Source of the DNA: SMBSF63 sp034003545
Lineage (GTDB): Bacteria > Chloroflexota > Anaerolineae > Anaerolineales > Anaerolineaceae
NCBI GenBank assembly: GCA_964447155.1
Contig: CAYURM010000011.1
Location: 1-64,000, forward strand
DNA length: 64,000 bases
Reading direction: 5' to 3'
Positions 1 to 8,912 of this stretch are shown here, piece by piece (positions within the stretch are counted from its first letter, which is position 1; each line of letters starts with the position of its first letter). The position numbers and the translations under genes were made by a program. The notes below the pieces were generated by a model, which worked only from the letters and a program-made list of their open reading frames with translations, did not search any database and was not told where the DNA came from.

Positions 1-54
1 ACTCGCTCCGCCTTTGATGAGCTTCAAGCTCTCAAGGCTGCGTAACATCAGTTA

Positions 55-60
55 TATAAT
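55..60 (+). promoter_or_regulatory. -10 box of a probably leaderless promoter for uvrC
   Basis: A perfect TATAAT lies six bases before the uvrC ATG, so transcription would be expected to start at or next to the A of the start codon. No clear -35 hexamer is visible at 17-18 bases. The mRNA would carry no Shine-Dalgarno leader. The same geometry recurs at the methyltransferase gene (25901-25906, minus strand). Confidence 0.5.
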
Positions 61-66
61 AGAGGC

Positions 67-1929
67 ATGATGGAAATTTCGGAACATGTGCAAGGGATTT
101 TGGATACGCTGCCTGACAAGCCCGGCTGTTATTTGATGAAGAACGAGGCCGGGAAGGTGATCTATGTGGGCAAGGCGATCAACCTGCGCAACCGCGTGCG
201 GTCCTATTTCCATGCCAGTGCCCAGCAGGACGGCAAGACACGCCAGTTGGTGCTGCACATCGCGCATATTGACTGGATTGTGGTGGGTTCAGAGTTGGAA
301 GCCTTGATCCTGGAGATGAACCTGATCAAGAAGCATCGTCCGCGCTATAACGTGCTGATGAAGGACGACAAGCGCTATCCGTACATCAAGGTGCATTGGC
401 AGGAAGATTTCCCGAAGGTGACCATCACGCGTAACATGCTCAAGGATGGTGCGCGCTATTTTGGACCGTATACCAGCGTGTGGGCGATGCACCAGACGCT
501 GGACTTGCTGCGGCGGGTGTTCCCATACCGTACTTGTGACCGCGATATTACCGGCAAGGATGCGCGCGCGTGTTTGTATCAGGACATCAAACTGTGCACC
601 GCGCCCTGCGTGGGAGCAATTGACCGTGAGGCGTACCGTGCGGTGATTGATGAATTGTGCCGCTTTCTGGAAGGGAAGACGGACCCGATCATGGCGCGGC
701 TGCAAGCGGATATGGAGAAGGCATCCGCGGAACTGCGCTTTGAACAAGCGGCCATTTTACGTGACCGGATGAAGGCCATCGAGAAAGTGGTCGAACGCCA
801 GAAGGTGGTTTATACGGATCAGCAGGATTCGGATGTGATCGCTATGGCGCGCGCAGACGGGGAAGCGTGTGTGCAGGTCTTCTTTATCCGCAGCGGGAAG
901 TTGATCGGGCGGGAGTATTTCATCCTGGAGGGGACAGAGGATGAGGAGGACAGCGAGGTGATCGCGGAATTTCTCAAACAGTTCTATGAGAAGGCGTCCA
1001 GCGTGCCGGATGAAGTGCTGCTGCCCCACCAGATTGAGGAAGCGCGCATTATCCAGACCTGGCTGAACACCAAGCGCAGCGGTTCAAAGGTGCAGCTGCG
1101 CGTACCGCGCCGGGGCAAGCCGCGCAACCTGGTGAAGATGGCAACGGAAAATGCTGCCGAAACGCTGAAGTCTTTGCGGGCACAGTGGCAGGCAGATACC
1201 AACCGCCAGACCCAGTCGCTGGCAGAATTGCAGGAGGCGTTTGGCCTGTCGGAAGCGCCCAACCGGATTGAGTGCTACGATATTTCCAACACGCAGGGCA
1301 CGGCTTCGGTGGGCAGCATGGTGGTATTTGAACAGGGCGTGCCTGCCAAGAGCCTGTATCGGCGGTTTAACATCAAGACGGTAATTGGGTCGGATGATTT
1401 TGCCAGTATGGAAGAGGTGCTGCTGCGCCGTTTCCGGCGGTGGGAGACTGCACAGTTGAAGCAGAAGATGGAGAAGAAGCCTGACCCTTCTTTTTCCATT
1501 TTGCCGGATTTATTGATCGTGGACGGGGGCAAGGGGCAGCTCAGCCGGGCAGTGAAAATCCTGGATCAATTTGGTTTGCGGGACAAGGTGGTCGTGGCGG
1601 GTCTGGCCAAACAGGAGGAGGAGCTTTTCCTGCCTGAGCGGGAGGAACCGATCGTGCTGGAACGTCATTCGCAGGGGCTGTACCTGGTGCAGCGCATCCG
1701 CGATGAAGCCCACCGCTTTGCGATTACCGCCCACCGCAAGCGGCGCACCAGGCTGGGTCTGGCATCGCAGCTGGACTCGGTGCCGGGGATTGGTCCCAAG
1801 CGGCGCAAGATTTTAATGACGCATTTTGGCTCGTTGGCGGCGATCCGTGCAGCCAGCGTGGAGGAATTAGCGGCTGTGCCCGGGATCACCGAACAGCTTT
1901 CACAGGCGATCAAGTCGCAACTGGAGTAG
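67..1929 (+). CDS. uvrC: UvrABC excinuclease subunit C
   Basis: This 620-residue protein is the dual-incision nuclease of nucleotide excision repair; it joins the UvrB-damaged DNA complex and cuts on both sides of the lesion. The N-terminal GIY-YIG domain is clear (DKPGCYLM, VIYVGKA, roughly residues 15-95). A UVR motif for UvrB contact follows near residues 205-240 (ASAELRFEQAAILRDRMKAI). The RNase H-like C-terminal nuclease domain includes IECYDISNTQG and LLIVDGGKGQL. Two helix-hairpin-helix motifs end the protein (SVPGIGPKRRKIL). Length is normal for the family. The gene begins ATG ATG; the first ATG sits six bases after a TATAAT. The stop is three bases before a response-regulator gene that it probably shares a transcript with. 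Confidence 0.97.
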   Translation: MMEISEHVQGILDTLPDKPGCYLMKNEAGKVIYVGKAINLRNRVRSYFHASAQQDGKTRQLVLHIAHIDWIVVGSELEALILEMNLIKKHRPRYNVLMKDDKRYPYIKVHWQEDFPKVTITRNMLKDGARYFGPYTSVWAMHQTLDLLRRVFPYRTCDRDITGKDARACLYQDIKLCTAPCVGAIDREAYRAVIDELCRFLEGKTDPIMARLQADMEKASAELRFEQAAILRDRMKAIEKVVERQKVVYTDQQDSDVIAMARADGEACVQVFFIRSGKLIGREYFILEGTEDEEDSEVIAEFLKQFYEKASSVPDEVLLPHQIEEARIIQTWLNTKRSGSKVQLRVPRRGKPRNLVKMATENAAETLKSLRAQWQADTNRQTQSLAELQEAFGLSEAPNRIECYDISNTQGTASVGSMVVFEQGVPAKSLYRRFNIKTVIGSDDFASMEEVLLRRFRRWETAQLKQKMEKKPDPSFSILPDLLIVDGGKGQLSRAVKILDQFGLRDKVVVAGLAKQEEELFLPEREEPIVLERHSQGLYLVQRIRDEAHRFAITAHRKRRTRLGLASQLDSVPGIGPKRRKILMTHFGSLAAIRAASVEELAAVPGITEQLSQAIKSQLE

Positions 1930-1932
1930 AGT

Positions 1933-2325
1933 ATGAAATCATTGATCTGGATGATTGACGATGATGATGAGCTGCGGCGCGCGCTGCGCAAGATGTTCCA
2001 ACTGCTGGGGTATGAGGTGCGCGATTTTGCGGATGGACGGGTGGCGATGCGGGCGATGCTGGCCGGTGAAATGCCGGAAGTCCTTTTCCTGGATATTCAG
2101 ATGCCGCATGTCAACGGAATCCAGCTCCTGGAATTTATTCGCAGCCGGGCGGAGTGGGATCATCTGCCGGTTTTGATGCTGACCTCGGAAAGTGACGAGG
2201 AACGGGTAGAGCAAGCCATCCGCAAGGGGGCGGACGGGTATGTATTCAAGCCGGTGTCGTTTGAGTCGCTGCAAATGGCGATCCCTACGGCAATTGAACG
2301 GCGGCAAGCAGCGCAGGGAGAGTAG
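1933..2325 (+). CDS. Single-domain response regulator (CheY-like receiver)
   Basis: A 130-residue stand-alone receiver domain. The acidic pocket (IDDDDE, residues 7-12), the phospho-acceptor aspartate in FLDIQMPHVNG, the switch Thr/Ser in LMLTSES and the conserved Lys in YVFKPVS are all present, so it should be phosphorylated and switch conformation. There is no output domain, so it must act through protein contacts or as a phosphorelay intermediate. It begins three bases after uvrC and has a GGAG inside the uvrC stop region, which implies co-transcription and coupled translation. No cognate histidine kinase is next to it; the PAS/GAF protein at the far end of the window is too distant to link. 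Confidence 0.9.
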   Translation: MKSLIWMIDDDDELRRALRKMFQLLGYEVRDFADGRVAMRAMLAGEMPEVLFLDIQMPHVNGIQLLEFIRSRAEWDHLPVLMLTSESDEERVEQAIRKGADGYVFKPVSFESLQMAIPTAIERRQAAQGE

Positions 2326-2340
2326 AAATCTGTTATAATG

Positions 2341-2361
2341 CTGTGCGCCAGGCACAGTTTT
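2341..2361 (+). terminator. Short hairpin terminator after the response regulator
   Basis: CTGTGC (2341-2346) pairs with GCACAG (2352-2357) around a five-base loop and is followed by TTTT. It lies 15 bases after the response-regulator stop. A TATAAT at 2334-2339 sits immediately in front of it, which may be coincidental. Confidence 0.5.
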
Positions 2362-2384
2362 AAGAAAAATGACCAGTGAATCTC

Positions 2385-2413
2385 TTGCAGGGGGCAGGTG
2401 AACATGGTATAAT
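2385..2413 (+). promoter_or_regulatory. Sigma-70-type promoter for rplS
   Basis: TTGCAG (2385-2390), a 17-base spacer and a perfect TATAAT (2408-2413). The implied start near 2420 gives a 60-base leader for the ribosomal protein gene, long enough for feedback control, although no known L19 leader motif was recognised. Confidence 0.75.
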
Positions 2414-2479
2414 CTCGTTTCGTGCCGTAAAAAGGTAAGCGTTATCTCACGGTAAATCCGTTTATAAGGACCGGTTATT

Positions 2480-2824
2480 ATGAATGAACTTTTGAAGTCA
2501 ATTGAGCCTGCTGTCAACCCGAATGTGCCTCATCTCGAAGCAGGGGATATCGTTAGTGTGCATGTGAAAATTACCGAGGGTGCCCGCGAACGTATACAGG
2601 AATTTAAGGGAACCGTACTTTTCACCCATAATAATGGTGCCGGTTCCAGTTTCACCGTGCGCCGGATTGCCAGCAATGGAATTGGCGTTGAACGTACCTT
2701 TCTGACGCGGTCACCGCGGCTGGACAAGGTCGTTGTCGAGCGGCATAGCAAAGTACGCCGCGCGCGCCTGTATTACCTGCGCGAACGCACGGGCAAGAGC
2801 GCACGTCTCAAACAGCGTTTCTAG
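2480..2824 (+). CDS. rplS: 50S ribosomal protein L19
   Basis: A 114-residue ribosomal protein that sits at the 30S-50S interface of the ribosome. Family signatures are visible: an N-terminal LKSIEPA, GDIVSVHVKITEGARERIQ, the conserved core FTVRRIASNGIGVERTF, and the basic C-terminal KVRRARLYYLRERTGKSAR. Length matches bacterial L19. A Shine-Dalgarno AAGGA precedes the ATG. In many bacteria rplS follows rpsP-rimM-trmD; here it stands alone with its own promoter and terminator. Confidence 0.97.
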   Translation: MNELLKSIEPAVNPNVPHLEAGDIVSVHVKITEGARERIQEFKGTVLFTHNNGAGSSFTVRRIASNGIGVERTFLTRSPRLDKVVVERHSKVRRARLYYLRERTGKSARLKQRF

Positions 2825-2850
2825 TTCTTCATTGATATTTTGACCCCATG

Positions 2851-2887
2851 AGGGTGTAACCTGCGCCGAGGTTGCGCCCTTTTTTTT
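2851..2887 (+). terminator. Rho-independent terminator of rplS
   Basis: A 12-bp stem (2851-2862 with 2869-2880, two G-U pairs), loop GCGCCG and then seven to eight T. It starts 27 bases after the rplS stop. Confidence 0.9.
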
Positions 2888-2909
2888 CACCCATCTATCG
2901 AGGTGTACG

Positions 2910-3668
2910 ATGAAAGCTCCCTTGATTGGCATTACCACTTTTAGAAGAATCAAAGAAGGTCAGGTTACCCAGCACGCGATTTCTGAAATGTATGTGCAGG
3001 CTGTAGTACGGGCAGGTGGTGTGCCGGTGCTGATCCCGGTGGAGTTGAAGCAGGCTGAAGCAGAGGTGTTGACCGCTCGTCTGGATGGGCTGCTGCTGAG
3101 CGGCGGCGGGGATATCCACCCGGAACGTTACGGCGGCAAGCCGCATCCGAAAGTGGGCTCTGTGGATGATGACCGTGATGAGCTGGAGATCAATCTGGTC
3201 CAGCTGGCGGTTGAAGCTGGCTTACCCTTCCTGGGGATTTGCCGCGGCATTCAGGTGATCAATGTGGCATTGGGGGGAACGCTGTATCAGGATATTGCCA
3301 CGCAGTGTGAACATCCGATACGCCACGCCTATTATCCAGACTGGCCGCGCGATTTACGCGCACATGGGATGAAGGCAGAGCCAGATTCACAACTGGCAAA
3401 AATTGCTGGTTCAACGGCGTTTGAGGTGAACAGTCTGCATCACCAGGGGCTGCGCGATATTGGCGATGGTCTGCGGGCGGCGGCCTGGGCGCCGGATGGC
3501 CTGGTTGAGGCAGTCGAGCTGGTGGGACATCCGTTTGGGATCGGGGTGCAATGGCATCCAGAATGTATCCTGGATGCGCCGGAGTCGGTGGCGTTGTTCG
3601 CTGCGTTTGTACAGGCGACGGGAACGTCCTCCCAGCCCCCCCTATTTTGCAGCCTCATCGCAAAATAG
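2910..3668 (+). CDS. Class I glutamine amidotransferase, gamma-glutamyl-GABA hydrolase family
   Basis: A 252-residue member of the peptidase C26 / PuuD group, which hydrolyse gamma-glutamyl bonds such as that of gamma-glutamyl-GABA in polyamine breakdown. The nucleophile elbow FLGICRGIQVINVALGG carries the catalytic Cys; the His-Glu pair lies in GVQWHPE; the oxyanion-region LLLSGGGDIHPERYG is typical. The start ATG follows GAGGTG. No polyamine genes are nearby, so the true substrate is open. Residues after the HPE motif are short and end in a poorly conserved tail. Confidence 0.9.
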   Translation: MKAPLIGITTFRRIKEGQVTQHAISEMYVQAVVRAGGVPVLIPVELKQAEAEVLTARLDGLLLSGGGDIHPERYGGKPHPKVGSVDDDRDELEINLVQLAVEAGLPFLGICRGIQVINVALGGTLYQDIATQCEHPIRHAYYPDWPRDLRAHGMKAEPDSQLAKIAGSTAFEVNSLHHQGLRDIGDGLRAAAWAPDGLVEAVELVGHPFGIGVQWHPECILDAPESVALFAAFVQATGTSSQPPLFCSLIAK

Positions 3669-3751
3669 AGGAGCAGCAGGGTGATTATTTTTGCGGTAGT
3701 GATGCTAAAGAGGGTGACAAATATTTTGAAATGCCCATCCTGTCGCTCAGA

Positions 3752-3757
3752 TATAAT
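3752..3757 (+). promoter_or_regulatory. Possible -10 box upstream of murI
   Basis: TATAAT lies 120 bases before the murI GTG. A TTGAAA at 3726-3731 is 20 bases away, longer than ideal, so the assignment is tentative. Confidence 0.3.
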
Positions 3758-3879
3758 GACAGGGTGTTTTTGTTTAATGGAGAGCGGTACCCTGAGCCTG
3801 TTATAGCCCTGGAAGGGGGGCGAAGGGTGTGGCGGGGGTAGAGAGACTGCCTGAGAACGAGGTTGTGGGATGAGGTCAT

Positions 3880-4680
3880 GTGACAGAAAAAGCGGCTGTG
3901 ATTGGTGTATTTGATTCGGGGGTGGGAGGGCTGTCTGTGGTACGTGCCTTGCGCCAACAGCTGCCGGATCAGGCACTGGCTTATGTGGCCGATCAGGCGC
4001 ATGTGCCGTATGGGCCGCGCTCGCTGGAAGAGGTGCGCGCTTTTTCGGAGGAGATCACCCGCTTTTTATTGTCGCAAGGGGCGGCGCTGGTGGTGGTGGC
4101 TTGCAACACGGCTTCGGCAGCAGCGCTGCATCCTTTACGCGCACGTTTTCCTGAGATCCCTTTTGTAGGCATGGAACCGGCGGTGAAACCAGCCGTCGAG
4201 CAGACCCACAGCGGGGTGGTGGGGGTGCTGGCAACCCCGGCTACGTTCCAGGGGGCGTTGTATGCTTCGGTGGTGGAACGCTTTGCGCAGGGGGTGACGG
4301 TCTTGCAGGATACCTGTCCGGGCCTGGTGAAGGAGATTGAAGCAGGGCGGGTGCAGGGAACAGAAGCGCGGCGTATCCTGGAGAAGGCATTGCGGCCGAT
4401 GCTGGCGCAGGGGCTGGATACGGTGGTGCTGGGCTGCACGCATTATCCTTTTGTAATCCCGTTGATCCAAGAGATTATTGGTGCGGGGGTGCGGGTGATT
4501 GACCCGGCCGCGGCGGTGGCGCGTCAGACGGCGCGTTTGCTGGGCGAGCGGGGGTTGGCGGGCGGCGAACGCACGCAGCCGGACCGTTTCTGGACGACGG
4601 GGGATGCGAGGGAGTTTGCTGAGCAGATCGAGACGCTGATTGGGGATTCTGATGCGCAGGTGGGGAAGCTGCGTTTTTAA
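3880..4680 (+). CDS. murI: Glutamate racemase
   Basis: A 266-residue enzyme that makes D-glutamate for peptidoglycan. The two catalytic cysteines are visible: VVACNTASAAAL and VLGCTHYPF. The N-terminal IGVFDSGVGGLSVVRAL and the YVADQAHVPYG segment are family signatures. The start is a GTG at 3880, because the ATG two bases earlier (3878) is followed at once by TGA, a start-stop pair that overlaps the true start and might tune initiation. TGAGGT at 3871-3876 is the only ribosome-binding candidate. Confidence 0.96.
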   Translation: MTEKAAVIGVFDSGVGGLSVVRALRQQLPDQALAYVADQAHVPYGPRSLEEVRAFSEEITRFLLSQGAALVVVACNTASAAALHPLRARFPEIPFVGMEPAVKPAVEQTHSGVVGVLATPATFQGALYASVVERFAQGVTVLQDTCPGLVKEIEAGRVQGTEARRILEKALRPMLAQGLDTVVLGCTHYPFVIPLIQEIIGAGVRVIDPAAAVARQTARLLGERGLAGGERTQPDRFWTTGDAREFAEQIETLIGDSDAQVGKLRF

Positions 4681-4760
4681 TGTAAAATGTACAATTTATC
4701 ACGTAGGGGGTGGTTTTTCGTGCAGAGGGGCGGACGGTCGGATATCATACCCGTTAGGGT

Positions 4761-4851
4761 AGACCTGTCCCTACAAGAAACAGTGAACGATATTCACTGC
4801 TATTTTCGCGGCCTTCAAGATCATCATGCGCCGGGTGCGTTCGCTTTTGAA
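4761..4851. repeat. Intergenic copies of two dispersed repeat families
   Basis: The gap between murI and the CotH-like gene holds AGACCTGTCCCTAC (4761-4774), also found near 39939, and GGGTGCGTTCGCTTTTGAA (4833-4851), also found near 44451 and 44576. Both families form palindromes elsewhere in the window; here the copies look degraded. Confidence 0.5.
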
Positions 4852-4897
4852 TACACCAACAACCATCCCGGCATACATCATTCGCAGGCGCAGCGGA

Positions 4898-4932
4898 AAA
4901 TGGTGCGTTGGTGCTTTCCCAAGGCACCATTT
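4898..4932 (-). terminator. Possible terminator of the DUF4956-VTC-CotH operon
   Basis: AAATGGTGC (4898-4906) and GCACCATTT (4924-4932) form a perfect 9-bp inverted repeat with a 17-base loop, directly after the CotH-like stop on the minus strand. The following T-tract is only ATTTT, so efficiency is uncertain. Confidence 0.4.
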
Positions 4933-4935
4933 AAT

Positions 4936-7900
4936 TTACTCGACGGTGAAGACGGCGGTGAGGGGGGTGTCCTGATCCAGGGTCAGGGAGAGGGTTTCAG
5001 ACTGTATCGCGCCGTCGGGTGTTTCCCAGGCGGCGAATTGATAACCGGGGTAGGGGATGGCGGTGATTTCAACCGGCAGGCCGGCGAAGTAGGTGCCCGT
5101 CCAGGAGGCGGGGTCAGTTACGCCAGGGGTGCTTTCGATGAGATCAATGGTATTGATGCGGATATAGCCCATCCGGCTGTCGGTTTGCAGGTGGATTTTC
5201 ACTGGGCTGCCCAGTTCAAAATAATCGCTTAGATGCTGCTGAACATTTTCCGGGCGATAGGCGGCAAACCCGCGCATGACTTCCACGCTGTCTTGCCATT
5301 CTTCAAGGGCAGCTTCGCTGCCGCGCCAGCGGCGGATGTGTTCTTCGATTTCAGGGGCGATAACGGACTGCATCTGGTCGATTTCATTGGTCACGCGCTG
5401 CGGTTCAAACGATGTGTTGATGTGGTCAGCGAAGCGGGTGACAAAATTAGCCCTGAAATCGGGGTTTTCCAGCAGGGAGCGGAAGAGCAGCCCGGCCCAG
5501 TCGTGCCAGTCAGGATGAATGGCAGCGAGCAGGCTGTTGATTTCTGCATTTTTGGGGCCGCCGTCAAAACCAAAGCCAAAATCAGTGTCGTAGAGCATCC
5601 AGCGCCACCGGCCGTCATGCCCATAGGGGGCGCTGGGGTCATCGGGGCGGCCGGTTTTCTTCTGCCAGAACTTGATGTTGACATGCGGCCAGTTGGCGTT
5701 GTCGAAATAGATCTCTGCAATCTGGTAATCGATATAGTTTTCAATATCCATTTGGGTGTGGATGTAGGCGTAATTTTCGGGGTCGGCCATGTCGTGCGAA
5801 GCGGCGAAGGCGAGCATGTCCAGATAATCCTGTTCGTCGCCCGGTTCGCCGGTGATGATCAGGTCGTCTTCGGCGAGGATGGTGACTTGATCGGGGGCAA
5901 TGCCGTAATGTGTTTCCAGATAGTACTCGTCCAGGCGCTCGCGCAGGTTGTGGATGCCCCAGTATTCCCCGTTAAGGAAGACGATGGCGGGCCGGTATGC
6001 CTGTGTGTCCAGTTTGGTGTGGTCAACGAGGCGCTGCAGGAGGGCGTCGCGAAACATGGTTTTTTCCCAATCGTTGCCGGAGTTGCGCAGCAGGATGGTC
6101 TTGAAGGCCTGGATGGGTTCGCCGGTGACCTGGCTGGTCAAACCGGGGAAAATGTCATAGTCAATGGTTTCAGTGCAGGTGGACTCACAAACGGTATACA
6201 GGCGCAGACTTTTTTGGGCGCGTTCTCTTGTGGCGGCGCCGTGGATGCGGGCGTTGGCATCCAGCGCGAAACCGAGGCTGCCGTTAACATCAAAGTATTC
6301 GAGATGGACGGGGCGTTCCCATTCCTGACCGCTTTCAATGTAATTGGCTGGTCTTTCCCAGGGGTTCAGGCTGGATGCAGGGTCGTAGAGCTGGTTGTAG
6401 ATGTCGCCCATGACGTAGATACCGTAACGGTCATCAAAGAAATTTGAGGGGTCGGTGACGACGGACACGACTGGCAGGGTGTATCTTTTTTCTTCATCTA
6501 CGATGAAGGTGTGGGTGATGACAGGGCTGATTGCTTGTCCATCGTTTGAGATGATGCGGGCGCGCACAACAGTGGCTTTGAAGACTTCCCCGGCGGGGGG
6601 AATCCAGCGGGGGGAAACGTCCGGGATGGCAGAGAATAGATTCGGTTCGCCAACCCGGCTGTGGATGAGGAGGGGTCCGCTGTACTGCGTTGAATCCAGA
6701 TCGGGATCGGAGCCGTCCAGCGTGTAATAAATGGCGGCGTTTGGAAGGTTTGCTGTCAGGCGTAATTCAAAGGACTGTTGGTAATATCCACCGGGTGCGG
6801 AAAAAAGGGGCGGGTTGAACGCATAATATTCGGGGAGGACGAAGGGCGTTCGTTGGTCAATGTTCTCCCAATAGGGGCGGATGGGGAGGTAGTCATCGCT
6901 TTCATCCACCGTGAGCGGGTTGTCCCGCAGGTCAATAAAGGCTTTTTTGCTGCCTTTTTTACCGTCCTGCAGGGCGCCATGCTGCATTAAGGTGCCCAGC
7001 ACGGATGTATCGGTAATGCCGCAGTTGCGCACGTCGAGGAATTGGAGCTTTTGCAGGTTTGCCAGGGCGTAGATTTGCTCTCCAACGGGCACATCCTGGA
7101 TATCCAGTTTTTGGAGCTGGATCAGACCGGTCAGCGGCTGGATGCTGGCGATGTGCAGATTGGCTTGCAGGTTCAGGGTTTTCAGGCGGGCGAGAGAGGA
7201 CAGCGGGGTGAGGTCAACGATGTCATTGCCGCGCAGGTTGAGACGGGTCAACAGGGTGAGTCCACGCAGAGGGGCGATGGTCGTGAGACCGGCGTTCGCC
7301 ATGCTCAATTCCCTTAATTCATATTTGTTTGCCAGGACTGTAATCTCGTCACCAACCGGCACATTGTCCAGGATCAGGGTCTCCAGGTTGGTGAGGTTGG
7401 TCAGCGGGGAGACGGTGACGAGATTCTCGTTGGCGAGCAGGTTGAGCGAGGTCAATTGATGCAGGCCAGCCAGGGGGGCGATGTCGCCTACATCGTTGTT
7501 GGCAAGGCTTAATGTTTTCAGGGCGGGGGTGTGCCTCAGCGGGGTGATGTCGGTGATGGCGTTGGTGGAGAGATCCAGCAGGCGCAGATTTGCGAGCGTC
7601 GATAAAGGGGATATATCCGTGATCCGGTTTTCGATGAGGGTGAGTTCTTCCAGAAGGGGGAAGGACCCCAAAATGCTGATGTCTGTCAGCCAGTTGGTTT
7701 GCCCGTCACGGAAGCTGACGACGTTGTAATTCAGATTAAGGTGTCTTAAAGGCAGGCCGGACAGGGTGTCCAGATGGGTGTTGTGCAGGTTGGTGATGCC
7801 GTTATTGCTCAGGTTGAGGGTCTGTAATTTTTTCAGGCTGCCCAGGGGGCTGACATCCTGAATCTCGTTGCCTGCCAGATTGAGGGTGGTGAGGTTGTGC

Positions 7901-8160
7901 AGGTGCTGGATGCCCTCCAGGGAGGTAATTCCCCGGCCAGAGGCGTCAAGGTGGACGACTTTGTTGAGTTCGCTGGTGTAGAGGGGTTTGAGGGGCTTGT
8001 CCAGTTCTGCACGAATGGCGGCTTCCAGATTGGCATCCGTGAATGTGATGGGCTGGTCGGTGACAAGTACTGCAAAAAACAGCCCGAGCAGGCCGACCAG
8101 GGCGAGGAGCAGGGCCAGCGATTGGAAGTGTCGTTGGATGAATTTCAGTGCAATTTTCAT
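4936..8160 (-). CDS. Membrane-anchored LRR - CotH kinase-like surface protein
   Basis: A 1074-residue protein. Residues 14-34 form one hydrophobic segment, so the rest is probably outside the cytoplasm. Residues about 60-420 are internalin-like 22-residue leucine-rich repeats (LTTLNLAGNEIQDVSPL and similar). A chitobiase C-terminal-like module follows (about 455-520, AAIYYTLDGSDPD). Then comes a CotH kinase-like domain (about 560-960) with YWGIHNLRERLDEYYLE and YDTDFGFGFD, the latter resembling the metal-binding region. The end (about 1000-1074) looks like a bacterial surface repeat (PGYQFAAWETPDGA). CotH of Bacillus spore coats is an atypical protein kinase; activity here is inferred. It overlaps the VTC gene by ATGA, so the two are translationally coupled. 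Confidence 0.85.
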   Translation of the reverse strand: MKIALKFIQRHFQSLALLLALVGLLGLFFAVLVTDQPITFTDANLEAAIRAELDKPLKPLYTSELNKVVHLDASGRGITSLEGIQHLHNLTTLNLAGNEIQDVSPLGSLKKLQTLNLSNNGITNLHNTHLDTLSGLPLRHLNLNYNVVSFRDGQTNWLTDISILGSFPLLEELTLIENRITDISPLSTLANLRLLDLSTNAITDITPLRHTPALKTLSLANNDVGDIAPLAGLHQLTSLNLLANENLVTVSPLTNLTNLETLILDNVPVGDEITVLANKYELRELSMANAGLTTIAPLRGLTLLTRLNLRGNDIVDLTPLSSLARLKTLNLQANLHIASIQPLTGLIQLQKLDIQDVPVGEQIYALANLQKLQFLDVRNCGITDTSVLGTLMQHGALQDGKKGSKKAFIDLRDNPLTVDESDDYLPIRPYWENIDQRTPFVLPEYYAFNPPLFSAPGGYYQQSFELRLTANLPNAAIYYTLDGSDPDLDSTQYSGPLLIHSRVGEPNLFSAIPDVSPRWIPPAGEVFKATVVRARIISNDGQAISPVITHTFIVDEEKRYTLPVVSVVTDPSNFFDDRYGIYVMGDIYNQLYDPASSLNPWERPANYIESGQEWERPVHLEYFDVNGSLGFALDANARIHGAATRERAQKSLRLYTVCESTCTETIDYDIFPGLTSQVTGEPIQAFKTILLRNSGNDWEKTMFRDALLQRLVDHTKLDTQAYRPAIVFLNGEYWGIHNLRERLDEYYLETHYGIAPDQVTILAEDDLIITGEPGDEQDYLDMLAFAASHDMADPENYAYIHTQMDIENYIDYQIAEIYFDNANWPHVNIKFWQKKTGRPDDPSAPYGHDGRWRWMLYDTDFGFGFDGGPKNAEINSLLAAIHPDWHDWAGLLFRSLLENPDFRANFVTRFADHINTSFEPQRVTNEIDQMQSVIAPEIEEHIRRWRGSEAALEEWQDSVEVMRGFAAYRPENVQQHLSDYFELGSPVKIHLQTDSRMGYIRINTIDLIESTPGVTDPASWTGTYFAGLPVEITAIPYPGYQFAAWETPDGAIQSETLSLTLDQDTPLTAVFTVE

Positions 8161-8891
8161 CGCAGGTTGACCAGATTGGGCTGGGTGATTTCAATCCCCT
8201 GGCAATATTTGCTGTTGGCGACAATTTTCAGGCCGTGATGCTGGATGATGGCCTTGATCCAATCGGGCTGCTGGTCGCGGTGCTTGATTTCGAGGACGAC
8301 CAGGCTGGCATTATGTTTATGGAAGAAAGGCTTTGGGGGAAACAGCATTTTGGCTTGTGCGCTGTGCACTTGATGGTCGAAGGTAACGCGCACGCTGCCT
8401 GGGTCGCGCGTGGTGAAGCCTTCGCGGCGGTATTCCACCAGCAGCCTGGGCTGCAAGATGCGGGTCAGGGTATATCGCTCAAATTCGATCAGGACCGGAT
8501 TGGTTGAATAAAAATGGCGGGTCTGCATGAAAGTCTGGAAATTTGACGGGGAGATGAAGTCCCCGTATTTGATCGTTTTTTCGCCCTGGCGCACCTTCAG
8601 CTCCACGCGGATCACGGAGTTGGCATCCAGCGAGCTGGCATAGGTGCGGATGCGGTATTTGATGCGGCTGTAATTGCCGCTTAGTTTTTCATAGTAGGTC
8701 TGGTAATCAAAGGTATCAAAATAGAGACTGCGTACCAGATATTTATGGGCGGGGGCAATTTTTGTAAAGCCGTCTTGCTGGAGGTAAGGAACGAATGCGT
8801 TTTTGACCTGAAGATATTGTGGGTGGGTAAGCCTGTATTTTGATTCGTAACGCCAATCCGTTTCGAGATCCGGTATGGGTAAAGATGCCAA
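8157..8891 (-). CDS. VTC-domain protein (polyphosphate polymerase-like)
   Basis: A 244-residue protein with a VTC tunnel-domain fold signature: YESKYRLTHPQY near the N-terminus, then basic beta-strands such as YLVRSLYFDTFDY, RIKYRIRTY and VRVELKVRQGEKTIKYG, and LLVEYRREGF. In yeast Vtc4 this fold makes polyphosphate from ATP; bacterial relatives are poorly characterised. The start appears to be TTG, with AGGAGA seven bases upstream; no ATG fits. It is preceded by DUF4956 (21-base gap) and overlaps the CotH-like gene. The three-gene set recurs in many bacteria, which suggests a joint envelope or polyphosphate-linked role. Confidence 0.82.
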   Translation of the reverse strand: MASLPIPDLETDWRYESKYRLTHPQYLQVKNAFVPYLQQDGFTKIAPAHKYLVRSLYFDTFDYQTYYEKLSGNYSRIKYRIRTYASSLDANSVIRVELKVRQGEKTIKYGDFISPSNFQTFMQTRHFYSTNPVLIEFERYTLTRILQPRLLVEYRREGFTTRDPGSVRVTFDHQVHSAQAKMLFPPKPFFHKHNASLVVLEIKHRDQQPDWIKAIIQHHGLKIVANSKYCQGIEITQPNLVNLR

Positions 8892-8912
8892 AGGAAGGTC
8901 TCCTGCAATTTT

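Noticed and set aside
5233..6447. 404-codon open frame opposite the CotH-like gene
   Set aside because: Antisense to a strongly supported gene and without ribosome-binding site or domain.
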